Assembly (NCBI RefSeq): GCF_022012415.1
Contig: NZ_JAKLTR010000002.1
Span: forward strand, 186,001 to 250,000
DNA: 64,000 nt
Direction: 5' to 3'
DNA from: Terrimonas ginsenosidimutans
GTDB lineage: Bacteria > Bacteroidota > Bacteroidia > Chitinophagales > Chitinophagaceae
A program made the position numbers and the translations under genes. Of this stretch, positions 17,330-25,745 are shown piece after piece. Under the pieces are notes generated by a model, which was given only the letters and a program-made list of their open reading frames with translations, made no database searches and was not told the DNA's origin. Each line of letters begins with the position of its first letter. The stretch's first letter is position 1.

Positions 17330-18142
17330 ATGAAGAGGGTTACCCGATTATTCTTCCTGTTTATACTGGCCGGTTTTCATGCTGATCCAGCCCTTTCCCA
17401 ATCACCGGATTCTATAAGACCGGATTATAACCCGAGACTGACCAACGCCGAAGCCGAATGGTTGAACACGCATATTCCCGATCGCGGGGATTTCGATTTC
17501 AAAGGCAAAAATGTAGCCTTTGCCGAACTGCTCACCGGCGGCTTTTATGGGATCGGGAAATTTACGCTCCCGCTCCATCAGAAATATATTTTCATTCCCG
17601 GGATCAGTGAATCATTCCACAAACTTTTTATATTGACCGAAGAAGAGAAAAAGCAGACGGCAGGACTCGATGCGATCTTCGTTCTGGGAAACAGCAAACA
17701 TAAAGGGAAAATGAGAAGATTGAAGCGGAACGGACTTCTGTCATATTACTCCAACAACTATCCACAGATCCCGGATGATGCAGGTAAAGATGATAGCCCT
17801 CTTTTAAGTTCTGCAAACGCGGTCTTCTTTAACGAGGTCTACCGGTATTATCCCGACCGTCTTCCTCAGCCATTTGATTTTACCGGGAAAAAGGTGGCGA
17901 TATTTTCCAGGGAGACCGATATTGAAAAGGTCAGGCGCATACCTGTTTCGTCATATGTCCAATATGTACGTGACAGGCTTGATGAGTCGGGTAGGTGCTC
18001 TCCGGAATTTACTTACCTGCTTACACCGGAACAGAAAACGGAGACCGGCGGATATGATGTGGTCATCAGTTACCGGAATAAGATCGGAGCCCCGGTACAG
18101 GGGCTGATCGATAAACTGAAAAAAGAGTATGAGCCTCAATAA
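17330..18142 (+). CDS. Secreted hypothetical protein
   Basis: 270 residues beginning with a signal peptide (MKRVTRLFFLFILAGFHADPALSQ). The mature part has no motif I can name. Visible features are LTNAEAEWLN near the start of the mature chain, a FDFKGKNVAFAELLTGG and later FDFTGKKVAIFS pair that look like an internal duplication of one beta-alpha element, and a basic C-terminus (LIDKLKKEYEPQ). It stands alone, convergent with the CorA gene. Confidence 0.75.
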   Translation: MKRVTRLFFLFILAGFHADPALSQSPDSIRPDYNPRLTNAEAEWLNTHIPDRGDFDFKGKNVAFAELLTGGFYGIGKFTLPLHQKYIFIPGISESFHKLFILTEEEKKQTAGLDAIFVLGNSKHKGKMRRLKRNGLLSYYSNNYPQIPDDAGKDDSPLLSSANAVFFNEVYRYYPDRLPQPFDFTGKKVAIFSRETDIEKVRRIPVSSYVQYVRDRLDESGRCSPEFTYLLTPEQKTETGGYDVVISYRNKIGAPVQGLIDKLKKEYEPQ

Positions 18143-18396
18143 ATGCCGTTTATTTCACTCCCTTATCGTCTTGCCAGCTTGCGGGTAAAATATGGTGGTG
18201 CTATGCTGAGAAAGCATTCAGCAATTCATTTGCTTTTGAAGTTCGTGAGTTATGGTGACTGATCCGGCATCGCTTTCTACGAGAACCTTATTATCCAGCA
18301 AGCGGTTTTATAAACGCAGGACTGTAAGTGACCGGATGGGTGTTGCCACGGTCTCGAAAGATGCTGAGTACTGGTGTTGGTACTTTCCTGGACTGA

Positions 18397-19299
18397 TCAA
18401 AGCCATTTCTTTCTTTTGAACCACACATAAATAGAAATTGTTACAACGGCCATTAGCACGTAAACTCCGGGATAACCGTATCGCCAGTTAAGTTCGGGCA
18501 TCGCTTTGAAGTTCATTCCATAGATACCAACGATGAATGTCAACGGAAGAAAGAAAACGGAGAAGATGGTCAGAATGCGGATCGTTTCATTTGTTTTTTG
18601 CGCTGCTGCGTTGAAATAGAAGTTGAGCAAATGATTTATGTTCTCGGAAAGCGAATCGAAAATGCTTTGTTGTTTTACATACAGATCACGCACGTCTCTT
18701 GTATAGGCAGTGGAGTTCTCTTCCGGATCCACCTGATCAATAATATCAAAAGAAAGAAGCAGGATCCTGCGGATGACATCAACTTTTCTTTTCAGAAAAT
18801 ACAATCCTTTAAGAATAGGTTTGCGTTTGTCTTTCAGGAAAATATGTTCTTCATAATAGTCAAGCGCCTTGTTGAGTTTGCTGGCAGGTTGATCGAAAGT
18901 CAATAGCGCTGCCCTGATGATCTCGATATAGACATGCAGAGGTGTTTCGCAATCGCCGGGTTGGACCTGGTGTTTGCTGATCGATCCCAATGCCGACCAT
19001 TCTTTTCTGTGTACGGAAATAATAAAGTCTTTACTTACGAATATGGATACTTTATTCGTCAGCTCCTGTACAGTATCAGATTCCATATCGTTGTCGGGTG
19101 AATAGATGCGAAGAATAGAAAATGTATATCCTTTCAATCTTTCGTGCTTGGGGAGATGGTCGGCTTCAGTGGCATCCTGAACGGATTGTTCCTGCAGGTT
19201 ATAACGCGCTGCAATGTCTTTTAGGTCTTTTTCATCGGGGTCGGAAACATCGAGCCAGTCGTAATGCTGATTGTCTTTTGTTGCAAGTTGGTGTACCAT
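18397..19299 (-). CDS. corA: CorA-family magnesium/divalent cation transporter
   Basis: Inner-membrane channel of the CorA family, 300 residues. A large N-terminal cytoplasmic domain (about 1-235) with acidic helices leads to two C-terminal membrane helices (about 240-258 and 277-294). The loop between them bears the family's selectivity signature Tyr-Gly-Met-Asn, with Gly-Met-Asn at 261-263. The C-terminus is basic (WFKRKKWL), as in CorA. It is a single gene. Family members move Mg2+, Co2+ or Ni2+, and which one cannot be decided here. Confidence 0.93.
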   Translation of the reverse strand: MVHQLATKDNQHYDWLDVSDPDEKDLKDIAARYNLQEQSVQDATEADHLPKHERLKGYTFSILRIYSPDNDMESDTVQELTNKVSIFVSKDFIISVHRKEWSALGSISKHQVQPGDCETPLHVYIEIIRAALLTFDQPASKLNKALDYYEEHIFLKDKRKPILKGLYFLKRKVDVIRRILLLSFDIIDQVDPEENSTAYTRDVRDLYVKQQSIFDSLSENINHLLNFYFNAAAQKTNETIRILTIFSVFFLPLTFIVGIYGMNFKAMPELNWRYGYPGVYVLMAVVTISIYVWFKRKKWL

Positions 19300-19430
19300 A
19301 GGCAGTTAAAGGCAATCGTGGTGCCAAAGAGTTTTTCCGGATATAATATTACAGGCGATAGCGGATGCCTGTAAGCGATCAATCTTTTTGGTGGTGCAAC
19401 AGTAAAGGGTCAGTCAGCGTTTATGGCGCG

Positions 19431-19673
19431 ATGAAAGAACAGTATTTGAAGAAGTATTGGGCGGAGGGACAGACCCTGTTCTTTGTGCATTTCCGGGATG
19501 GAAATGCCGTCCGCCAGATCGAAGCGACGTCACGGCGAACAGTGTATCTGACCCTGGAAAATCCAGTTGACGGTGAGTCAACTCTTTATGATCAGCATTT
19601 GGATGATCTTTGTGCCGGGCCTAAAGATTTTATCACGGCAGAGGAGTTTGAGCGTGCATGGAGTAGAAAATAG
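19431..19673 (+). CDS. Conserved 80-residue protein, paralogue of 29455-29697
   Basis: Small cytosolic protein of unknown function. The ATG at 19431 is chosen because alignment with the copy at 29455 begins there. The two share 46 of 80 residues without gaps, including KKYWAE near the start, DG.AVRQIE in the middle, LYDQ.LDDL and KDFITA near the end. The aromatic-rich first half alternates like a small antiparallel sheet, and the end looks helical. No neighbour suggests a role. Confidence 0.7.
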   Translation: MKEQYLKKYWAEGQTLFFVHFRDGNAVRQIEATSRRTVYLTLENPVDGESTLYDQHLDDLCAGPKDFITAEEFERAWSRK

Positions 19674-19760
19674 CGTGAGATCCCGGGAATGCATGCAAGG
19701 TTTTTGTCATTGAACACTGGTAATGTTTTTTTGGATCAAGCTTAAAAGTTGTGGGATGGT

Positions 19761-19806
19761 TGTTTAAATGTTTAAATGTTTAATGGTTTAAAAGTTTAAA
19801 GTTTTT
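19761..19806. repeat. One-armed GTTTAAAT-type octamer array
   Basis: Successive 8-bp units GTTTAAAT, GTTTAAAT, GTTTAATG, GTTTAAAA and GTTTAAAG. No inverted arm is visible nearby. The unit is the same as in the palindromes at 39.2 and 55.1 kb. Confidence 0.65.
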
Positions 19807-20300
19807 GCTTTTGCTTCGGTCCCTCGCCTGATGTAATCAGGCTTGGCGGTATGCTGCAAATGGGTTATTATCACTTGTCCACTTACAGGTTTTTAAGCGA
19901 TAGCTGCCTGATCGGGCACAAAAAACCTGAGCACGCCTTGAAGCGATACTTGCTCCGTAGATACGACATTCTGGCACGCGAAGCCAGCTGATGTGTTGCT
20001 GATGATAATCATTCAGGGTCAAACTTCGCGTGTTTTTGAAATGGTTGTTAGTCGTCGTTAGTTCGTCTCTTGGTCGTCCTTTGGCCGTCCAAAGTTTGAC
20101 GGGATTTTAGGCAGTGAAAAATGCTGACAAGCTGACACGCTGAGGGCGATAAATCTTTTGAGCGACTGGAGAAGGTTACCTCCTCCGCTTCGCTACGGTG
20201 GAAGGGCAGCCAGAAGTTATGCGAGCGATGCTCATCCGGAACATTTCAACCAAAGCCATTTCGACATGATCCGTTTTTTTGACCTTGTTTAAATGCGAAA

Positions 20301-20338
20301 GGGTTGCAACCGCAGCTTCAATGCTCCCGTTGCAACCC
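20301..20338 (-). terminator. Terminator-like 10-bp stem after the DUF2383 gene
   Basis: GGGTTGCAAC (20301-20310) and GTTGCAACCC (20329-20338) pair perfectly, with AGC/GCT also paired inside. It begins 20 bp past the stop of the minus-strand gene at 20358. The tail read on that strand (TTTCGC) is short, so termination efficiency is uncertain. Confidence 0.6.
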
Positions 20339-20357
20339 ATTTACTTTTTAAAGAGGG

Positions 20358-20816
20358 CTATATCGCGGAGTCCCGCAGCGCTTTGATCTTATCATGAGCC
20401 GACTTAATATCCGCGGACTGCGCGGTGACCAGCGAAAGCGCTTCACCGCTAAGGCTGCCATCGGTCAATGCAGTGGTGTAGGCTTTCTTGATCGCATCTT
20501 CACCACGCTCAGCTTCCGCCAGAATGCTTTTGCGATCGCTGCCGCCAAACAATGATTTCACGTCTATCCATGCGCGATGGAGCGTTCCCGCAAAACTGTT
20601 ATCCGTTTCCGGATCACCGGCTGATGCTGCAACAAGGGCTGTCAGCTCCTGGGAGAACTTACGGCTTTGCGTTGCATATTCCTGGAAAAGAGCTTTGAGA
20701 TCTACGTTTTCATCTTTTATATCTGCCAGCACTTTTTCAAATCCCGCAATCCTGTCATTGTTGATCTCAATAAGATCATTGAGTACACTGTTTCTTGTTT
20801 CTGTCATTGTAGCCAT
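20358..20816 (-). CDS. PA2169-type four-helix-bundle protein (DUF2383)
   Basis: 152-residue, all-helical, ferritin-like protein of unknown biochemical role. The start METs lie at residues 1 and 4. The helix patterns LNDLIEINNDRIAGFEKVLADI, LKALFQEYATQSRKFSQEL, AEAERGEDAIKKAYTTAL and QSADIKSAHDKIKALRD match the family arrangement, with conserved Asp/Glu/Arg in the first and third helices. No signal peptide. Relatives are often stress- or stationary-phase-induced. It is a single gene with its own terminator-like stem. Confidence 0.82.
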   Translation of the reverse strand: MATMTETRNSVLNDLIEINNDRIAGFEKVLADIKDENVDLKALFQEYATQSRKFSQELTALVAASAGDPETDNSFAGTLHRAWIDVKSLFGGSDRKSILAEAERGEDAIKKAYTTALTDGSLSGEALSLVTAQSADIKSAHDKIKALRDSAI

Positions 20817-21135
20817 AATGATTGAGTTTTATGCGAATAAAACGACAAGGAGTATGCCATGCGGAATGTGAGAAGAAAAATGAAAGCACATGTTACCCTG
20901 GCCGGACTGGCATGCGTAAGCTGGCATCTGTTTCCCCATTCTTTGCCAGCGGGGAAAATAAAAACCCTCTCGCAAAAGCGAAAGGGGAGACACAATTAAG
21001 CACTGCGTTTCTAAGAAAGCAGCAAGCGAATATAAGGGAATGAGTTGAATCGCTTTATCCAGATTAACCCTGATTGTTTTTTGACGGCAAACGGAGAACC
21101 TTTCTGCAAACGCCAATTCATCTCGGGGACTTTGT
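20817..21135. other. Intergenic region with a terminator
   Basis: This 319-bp gap lies between two minus-strand genes. It contains the hairpin at 20965-20986 that would end the right-hand transcript. The remainder shows no coding frame or clear promoter box. Confidence 0.5.
20961..20986 (-). terminator. Intrinsic terminator for the 21136-21834 gene
   Basis: CCCTCTCGC (20965-20973) pairs with GCGAAAGGG (20978-20986) around AAAA with one mismatch. Read on the minus strand the stem is followed by a run of T (20964 down to about 20960). It lies about 150 bp past the gene's stop. Confidence 0.65.
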
Positions 21136-21834
21136 TCAGCAGATCAATAATAATCTCTTAAGTCCGGATCTTTCATTTGGCGCACGGTGAAGACAGGGTG
21201 GGACCTGGCTTTCAGGATGATCAACGGCCAATCTCCATAAGTGGCCATGACCGAGACTTACCGGATGCGCATCAGGATTAGCCTGATAGTGCAGATCGAA
21301 GAAATGCTCGCTCAAAAATGATTCAAAGCCTTCATCAGTTCCATGATATAATTTCCTGAGTTCCTTACGTATTTCCGGAATAAGGACTTTCTTCCTGCCT
21401 TGTGAGTTTGGCAGTATATCACTTGGATCTCCATGGTAGGTGCATAAAAAAGTATCGGTTGGTACAGGAGACCGATCTACATGAAACGAATAAACATCGG
21501 TGGGGAAAAATGGGTATGATTCATCCCTGTCATAAGAACGGATCACATTTAGTATGGGTGATGCGCCATGAGCTTTCAAAGCCTTCAGATCATTTAAAAG
21601 GATCTCACGTGCAAGTTTCCCTGCTTCACTCAATTGTAGTGCATTGAGTTCTTCTTCACCGATCGTTGCTATATTTTCGGTCAGCTCTATCATATTGACG
21701 ATCTCAGAAAAGTCGCCGGTTAGTTTTCTGGTCCAGCAGATTGCATTGATCACTCCGGTAAAAGGAGTTGAGACCAGGTCCTGGAAATTCGAGACGCAAA
21801 GAATTTGATTCTCAGCATGAGATAGGTCTATCAT
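21136..21834 (-). CDS. DUF1826-like protein
   Basis: Soluble protein of 232 residues from the ATG at 21834. A longer frame to 21870 starts at TTG and is not preferred. The centre has SFHVDRSPVPTDTFLCTYHG, with His118 and Asp120, and the end has LHRAPNE, with His216-Arg217. This His-x-Asp, threonine-tyrosine-rich strand and late His-Arg pattern resembles DUF1826 as I remember it, a family of unknown role found beside zinc-homeostasis genes in proteobacteria. No zinc gene is nearby here. The assignment is tentative. Confidence 0.5.
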   Translation of the reverse strand: MIDLSHAENQILCVSNFQDLVSTPFTGVINAICWTRKLTGDFSEIVNMIELTENIATIGEEELNALQLSEAGKLAREILLNDLKALKAHGASPILNVIRSYDRDESYPFFPTDVYSFHVDRSPVPTDTFLCTYHGDPSDILPNSQGRKKVLIPEIRKELRKLYHGTDEGFESFLSEHFFDLHYQANPDAHPVSLGHGHLWRLAVDHPESQVPPCLHRAPNERSGLKRLLLIC

Positions 21835-21906
21835 TGCGGCTAATATAGCTATAAAATCATTCGGCAACAAAGTAAGGGCAGCCTTACCGGGCTTTCGTCC
21901 AAAGAA

Positions 21907-21950
21907 CGAGGCCGCCTCATACTGTGAAGTGAGACAGCCTCTTTTCTTTT
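21907..21950. terminator. Terminator-like stem after the T9SS cargo gene
   Basis: GAGGC (21908-21912) pairs with GCCTC (21937-21941), and CTCA/TGAG pair further inside across a small internal loop. The better T-tract (TTTTCTTTT) is on the plus side and the minus side has GTTCTTT. It lies 22 bp past the stop of the minus-strand gene at 21972. Confidence 0.5.
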
Positions 21951-21971
21951 AACAGGATAAGGTTCTGTTAT

Positions 21972-23948
21972 TTATTGGATCCTGATAGTAACGGTCGTTC
22001 TTTTCCCGTTCCCAGGTGCGTTGATCGGTATAGCCGTTAACCAGTATATCCCGGCCACTAAGTTTCCCGTTTGGAAGGATACCGGTGAATTATTCTGAGC
22101 CACATTTACATTGGATTGTGAGATCATCTTGCCGTTTGCTGTTGTGATCTGCAACGTGTAATCTCCTGCCGGCAATCCTGCGATGTATTGCGTGCTGCTC
22201 TGGGTCGCAGGATTAGGGAATACCCTAAACCTATCCGAATGGTCTTCACCGCCCCAGGAGAGCTGGATCGTATTGGAATAATGGATGGCGCCTGAAAGGT
22301 CATGTATGATCAGCCGGTACAGGTTTCTTCCCGTGTGAGGTGATTTGTCAGGGAACTCATATTTCGCTTCATTGCTGTTGCCAATGGCGAAAATGTTAGC
22401 GATATCAACGAAGCCGGAGCTTCCGGTGTTTTTTTGCAGTGTATAGTAACTGACCTGTTCTTCACCTTTTGCAGTCCAATAGAGATTGATGCGCTCATTG
22501 CCTTTAGCGGCTGTGAGAGACAACTCGCGGACGGGGAGTGTCAGATGACCGATCACCTTAACGTACACCCTGTATTCTGATGAGTTTTGAGCACAGCCAT
22601 AGCGAATTGCAGTTGCTGTATAATATCCATCAGCGGTTACAGAGGGAATATTGTAGGTATTTCCATCCCCCAGCCAGGTGTTGCCCGCATTGTACCAACT
22701 GACGGGATCAGTTGATGTGGCTATGAGTTGAAGCGGAGTGCCTTTGTATACAGTGATGGTATCTGCCTGGCGTGTTCCGTTGTTGCCGGTAACAAGCGGC
22801 GTAGCCATGCGTCTTCGTACGTCGTATATCCTTAAGGTGCTTAATACGTTTGCCACGCCACCGAGGGAGATCTCTACCCGGTCAAAAGCTGTGGTCATTG
22901 GTATGCTAAGCAAATACCTGTTGGAGGAAGAGGAAAGCAAACGTAATGAAAGCCCGGTTTGTGCCGTGCCGATGACGGTTCCCGCAACAGGGCCATTATA
23001 TGTTTTAAGTTGCAGTGCCGCCAGCAGGTTCAGATCAAGCAGCCCCGACCCAGGATCGCTGATCACGAGTTGCAGCGAATCTCCTGCTTTTGCCTTTGTA
23101 TTAAATATGACCGTTTCAAAAACTTCGCTTAACACCTGTGCACCTGTGCTGATCGTTGCGTAAGTATTCAGGTGGCCTGCTCCCTGATCCACTGTATTCC
23201 ATGGTTGGAACACAGTACCTGTTGCGGATAAAAGGTTCACGACTCCGTTTCCTCTCACGCCCGATAATATATCAATGGCATTGCCTTGTGAAGCGCAGGG
23301 GATGGGATTGCTTTCCATAATATATGCATCATAGATCTGCATGCTTAAGGCCAGCGAAAGTAATTCGCCGCTCAGCTTCACATAAACACCTTCGTAGGAT
23401 TGAGAGGGCGTCATGGTGAGCTCCAGTTCGCCAGCGCCATTTAACAGATTGATGAGAGAAGCGCCTCCGTATAATTTGGTCATTGAAGTTGCATTGTAGC
23501 CGGCAGCATTACCTGCGCCCGTGCCAAGTACGGGCGGGATCCCTGCTGTAACAGGGTGAAGACCGCTGTACACGCCTACTTCAATTGCGTCAGCCAAACC
23601 AAGCAGACTTTGCGGAAGACTCATTTTAATTGTTACGGGAACCCCGGCATTGATATGTTTTGCTGTGCTCAATGTTCCATCAGTCGTGAAACCCATAAAC
23701 TGCGTGACAGCCGCTATACCTGCGAGGCCGGCAGGAATGACAGGGGAGGAAAAAGTTTTTGGATCACTGTCAGTTGCAAAGTTCGGATCAATGATGCTCC
23801 CGAATACTGTTTCCAGACCGAGGGCATACATCCCCGTTCTATAGCCGCCCTGGAAGTTTGCATATGTACGTGATTCAGTTTGTGCACACGCCTGAAAAGA
23901 GCCGGCACTGCATAGCCCGGCCAAAGCCAGACCTATCAAATGTTTCAT
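21972..23948 (-). CDS. Secreted protein with type IX secretion C-terminal domain
   Basis: 658 residues with a signal peptide (about 1-23, ending ACAQ). The first half is Gly/Ala/Thr/Leu-rich and hydrophobic-patterned, without a family I know. An Ig-like stretch near residue 410 (SVTADGYYTATAIRYGCAQ) resembles the PKD/Ig repeats of T9SS cargo. A fibronectin-like segment follows (INLYWTAKGEEQVSYYTLQK). The last 80 residues are a type-A sorting domain: FRVFPNPA, YTLQITTANGKMI and GIYWLTAI. It should be exported by T9SS and attached or released at the surface. An enzymatic domain is not evident, so adhesion is possible but unproven. Confidence 0.85.
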   Translation of the reverse strand: MKHLIGLALAGLCSAGSFQACAQTESRTYANFQGGYRTGMYALGLETVFGSIIDPNFATDSDPKTFSSPVIPAGLAGIAAVTQFMGFTTDGTLSTAKHINAGVPVTIKMSLPQSLLGLADAIEVGVYSGLHPVTAGIPPVLGTGAGNAAGYNATSMTKLYGGASLINLLNGAGELELTMTPSQSYEGVYVKLSGELLSLALSMQIYDAYIMESNPIPCASQGNAIDILSGVRGNGVVNLLSATGTVFQPWNTVDQGAGHLNTYATISTGAQVLSEVFETVIFNTKAKAGDSLQLVISDPGSGLLDLNLLAALQLKTYNGPVAGTVIGTAQTGLSLRLLSSSSNRYLLSIPMTTAFDRVEISLGGVANVLSTLRIYDVRRRMATPLVTGNNGTRQADTITVYKGTPLQLIATSTDPVSWYNAGNTWLGDGNTYNIPSVTADGYYTATAIRYGCAQNSSEYRVYVKVIGHLTLPVRELSLTAAKGNERINLYWTAKGEEQVSYYTLQKNTGSSGFVDIANIFAIGNSNEAKYEFPDKSPHTGRNLYRLIIHDLSGAIHYSNTIQLSWGGEDHSDRFRVFPNPATQSSTQYIAGLPAGDYTLQITTANGKMISQSNVNVAQNNSPVSFQTGNLVAGIYWLTAIPINAPGNGKRTTVTIRIQ

Positions 23949-24362
23949 AAGGTAGTTTATTTACGGGTGGCAAAAGTAGATCAAAGAAAAAACTGCCTGT
24001 ACCTGATACGGATCAATCAGTACCCTTAATCGGTCATCGATGATGAACGGTTGTGTGAACAGATGAGTGACCCGGGAAGATGATTGTGTACTCTACGGTT
24101 TCCTCTTAAGCAATGATACGTTGGGAGAAGGTATACTTAACGGCCAAGCAACCAGGCTCTTATTAGAATAAACATATATAGCTATAGTGAAATGCGGTTC
24201 TGTGGAATAATTCGGGCGTGTATACTGATTGTAGTGATCCGTTTCGGGTAAGGTGAGTAAAGGTTTCCTCTACTTCAGAGCCGCACTCCTGCATGCATGT
24301 TTGTCAGATGATTGGCGATAAAATTGCAATTTCTTATACTAAACGTTACTGTGCAAACCAAC
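23949..24362. other. Intergenic region between divergent genes
   Basis: This 414-bp gap contains the promoter of the minus-strand T9SS cargo gene (23971-23978). I see no convincing operator, repeat or small gene in the rest, and no clear promoter box for the PAS gene. Confidence 0.5.
23971..23978 (-). promoter_or_regulatory. Promoter -7 box TACTTTTG
   Basis: Exact TAnnTTTG match on the minus strand, 22 bp upstream of the T9SS cargo start, predicting a leader of about 15 nt. Confidence 0.5.
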
Positions 24363-25619
24363 ATGTCCCATCACCATTTTTCCGAAGAGCAGCTGCTTGA
24401 CATCTTCGCGAAAAGCAAAGACGCTACCGCGATATACACCGGCGAGCAGTTCTATCTCCAATTTGCAAACGAGCGATTCGTAAGGCTTTTTGGGAAAGCG
24501 CCTGAAATCATCGGGCAGCCATTACTGGAAGCTATTCCGGAGTTAAAGGATCATATATATTCCCAGCTACTGCAAGCGGTGTGGAGGAGCGGCGAAGCGA
24601 AGACGATCGAGAGCTTATCAATGCAGGTTGATGGTATGACTTCTCCCGCATTGTTTGATCTGGTATACTTTCCTGTACAGGATGCTACCGGCCGGACATA
24701 TTGCATTGTTCAGACGTCCATAGAGGTAACTGAAGCAGTTGACCGCCGCCGCCAGGCCGCTATGCGTGAAAAAGAAACGCTTGCACTGAACCAGGAGTTG
24801 CGTACTAAAAATACTCAGTTGCAGGAGCATCAGGCTCAACTCGAACGGACATTCAGCGCTGTAGAAGAAAGCCGCTCCCGTATCCGCCGCATGATCGATT
24901 CTTCTCCCGTTGCAATGCTCATCCTCCGCGGAAGCAATTTTGTTTTTGAAGAAGTGAATTCCGTTATGTTACAGATGATAGGTAAGGATAGTACTATTAA
25001 AGGAAAGCCATTAATGGATATTATGCCTGAACTGAAAGGCCAGCCAATACTGGATGTGATAGACAGAGCCTTCCAAAGCGGTAAAGAGCAGCGCCTCAAA
25101 GAAGAACGTGTAAGATTCATCAGGGATGGAAAAGCCTTTCAAGGGTATTATAATGTCACGTACACACCTCTTTGGGAGGATGGGATCGTGACGGGTATTT
25201 TGCAGTCGGCAGAAGACGTTACAGAAGCAGTACGTGCACGTCAGCAAATTCAACAGGCGGAGGAACGTTTGCGGCTCGCCGTAGAGGCTGCCCAGATGGG
25301 AACTTTTTCTGTACATACTCAGACGCTGACTATTCAGGGCTCAGACCGGTTCCGTGAATTATTTGGCTTTGACCGCCAGGAGACGCTTTCTTATGATCGA
25401 TGCATGCAGCAGATCAGGGACGACTTCCGCCCTGACGTGATGAACAAACTGAATGCTGTAATGAAAACCGGAGAACGGATCGAGATCGAATTTCCTGTGA
25501 TGGATCATTCCGGCGGGGGTACACGCTGGCTACGGGGAGGAGGTACGCTTCAACGGGATCATCAGGGAAGCGGAGGATATTTTACTGGCATCGTGGTTGA
25601 GATCGAACAGATAAATTAG
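24363..25619 (+). CDS. Three-PAS-domain protein without output domain
   Basis: 418 residues from the ATG at 24363 (MSHHHFSEEQLLDIF), preferred over an ATG at 24312 that adds a non-matching hydrophobic leader. PAS 1 covers about 10-120 and ends TSIEVTEAVDRR. A charged coiled coil spans about 120-165. PAS 2 covers about 165-285 and ends QSAEDVTEAVRAR. After a second short coil, PAS 3 covers about 300-418 and includes RELFGFDRQETLSYDRC. The chain stops in the last PAS strand (GIVVEIEQIN). No histidine-kinase, cyclase or regulator domain follows in any frame. It has no membrane helix, so it should be cytosolic. Confidence 0.8.
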   Translation: MSHHHFSEEQLLDIFAKSKDATAIYTGEQFYLQFANERFVRLFGKAPEIIGQPLLEAIPELKDHIYSQLLQAVWRSGEAKTIESLSMQVDGMTSPALFDLVYFPVQDATGRTYCIVQTSIEVTEAVDRRRQAAMREKETLALNQELRTKNTQLQEHQAQLERTFSAVEESRSRIRRMIDSSPVAMLILRGSNFVFEEVNSVMLQMIGKDSTIKGKPLMDIMPELKGQPILDVIDRAFQSGKEQRLKEERVRFIRDGKAFQGYYNVTYTPLWEDGIVTGILQSAEDVTEAVRARQQIQQAEERLRLAVEAAQMGTFSVHTQTLTIQGSDRFRELFGFDRQETLSYDRCMQQIRDDFRPDVMNKLNAVMKTGERIEIEFPVMDHSGGGTRWLRGGGTLQRDHQGSGGYFTGIVVEIEQIN

Positions 25620-25745
25620 GACAAGATCAGTCAGTCGCCAGCCATGATCAGGTTACTGGAATGTATTTGCCGTTTTTTAAAATACTTTCATGCCGCTCTA
25701 CTTCTATAAGTCAACTGCAAGGAGAAGGCGGGGTCCAATATGAAA

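Larger units (their letters stand above)
19674..20357. other. Long non-coding region rich in inverted repeats
   Basis: No credible gene in 684 bp. It holds a one-armed 8-mer array (19761-19806) and a 7-bp stem GCCTGAT/ATCAGGC (19826-19842). It also has a 9-bp stem CAGGTTTTT/AAAAACCTG around 26 nt (19886-19929) and GTCAAACTT paired with AAGTTTGAC (20017 to about 20100) around repeated GTCGTC motifs. Last comes a terminator for the gene on its right (20301-20338). The density of stems suggests decayed repeats or a structured RNA. Confidence 0.5.

Noticed and set aside
18143-18396. Possible gene remnant or RNA between the 270-residue protein and corA
   Set aside because: No frame of useful length, no hairpin with T-run and no promoter box were found in these 254 bp.
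19837-20022. 61-codon minus-strand frame in the stem-rich spacer
   Set aside because: No recognisable protein features; it crosses an inverted repeat, so it looks like repeat-derived sequence.
22738-23163. 141-codon plus-strand frame inside the T9SS cargo gene
   Set aside because: Antisense to a gene with signal peptide and C-terminal sorting domain; no independent support.
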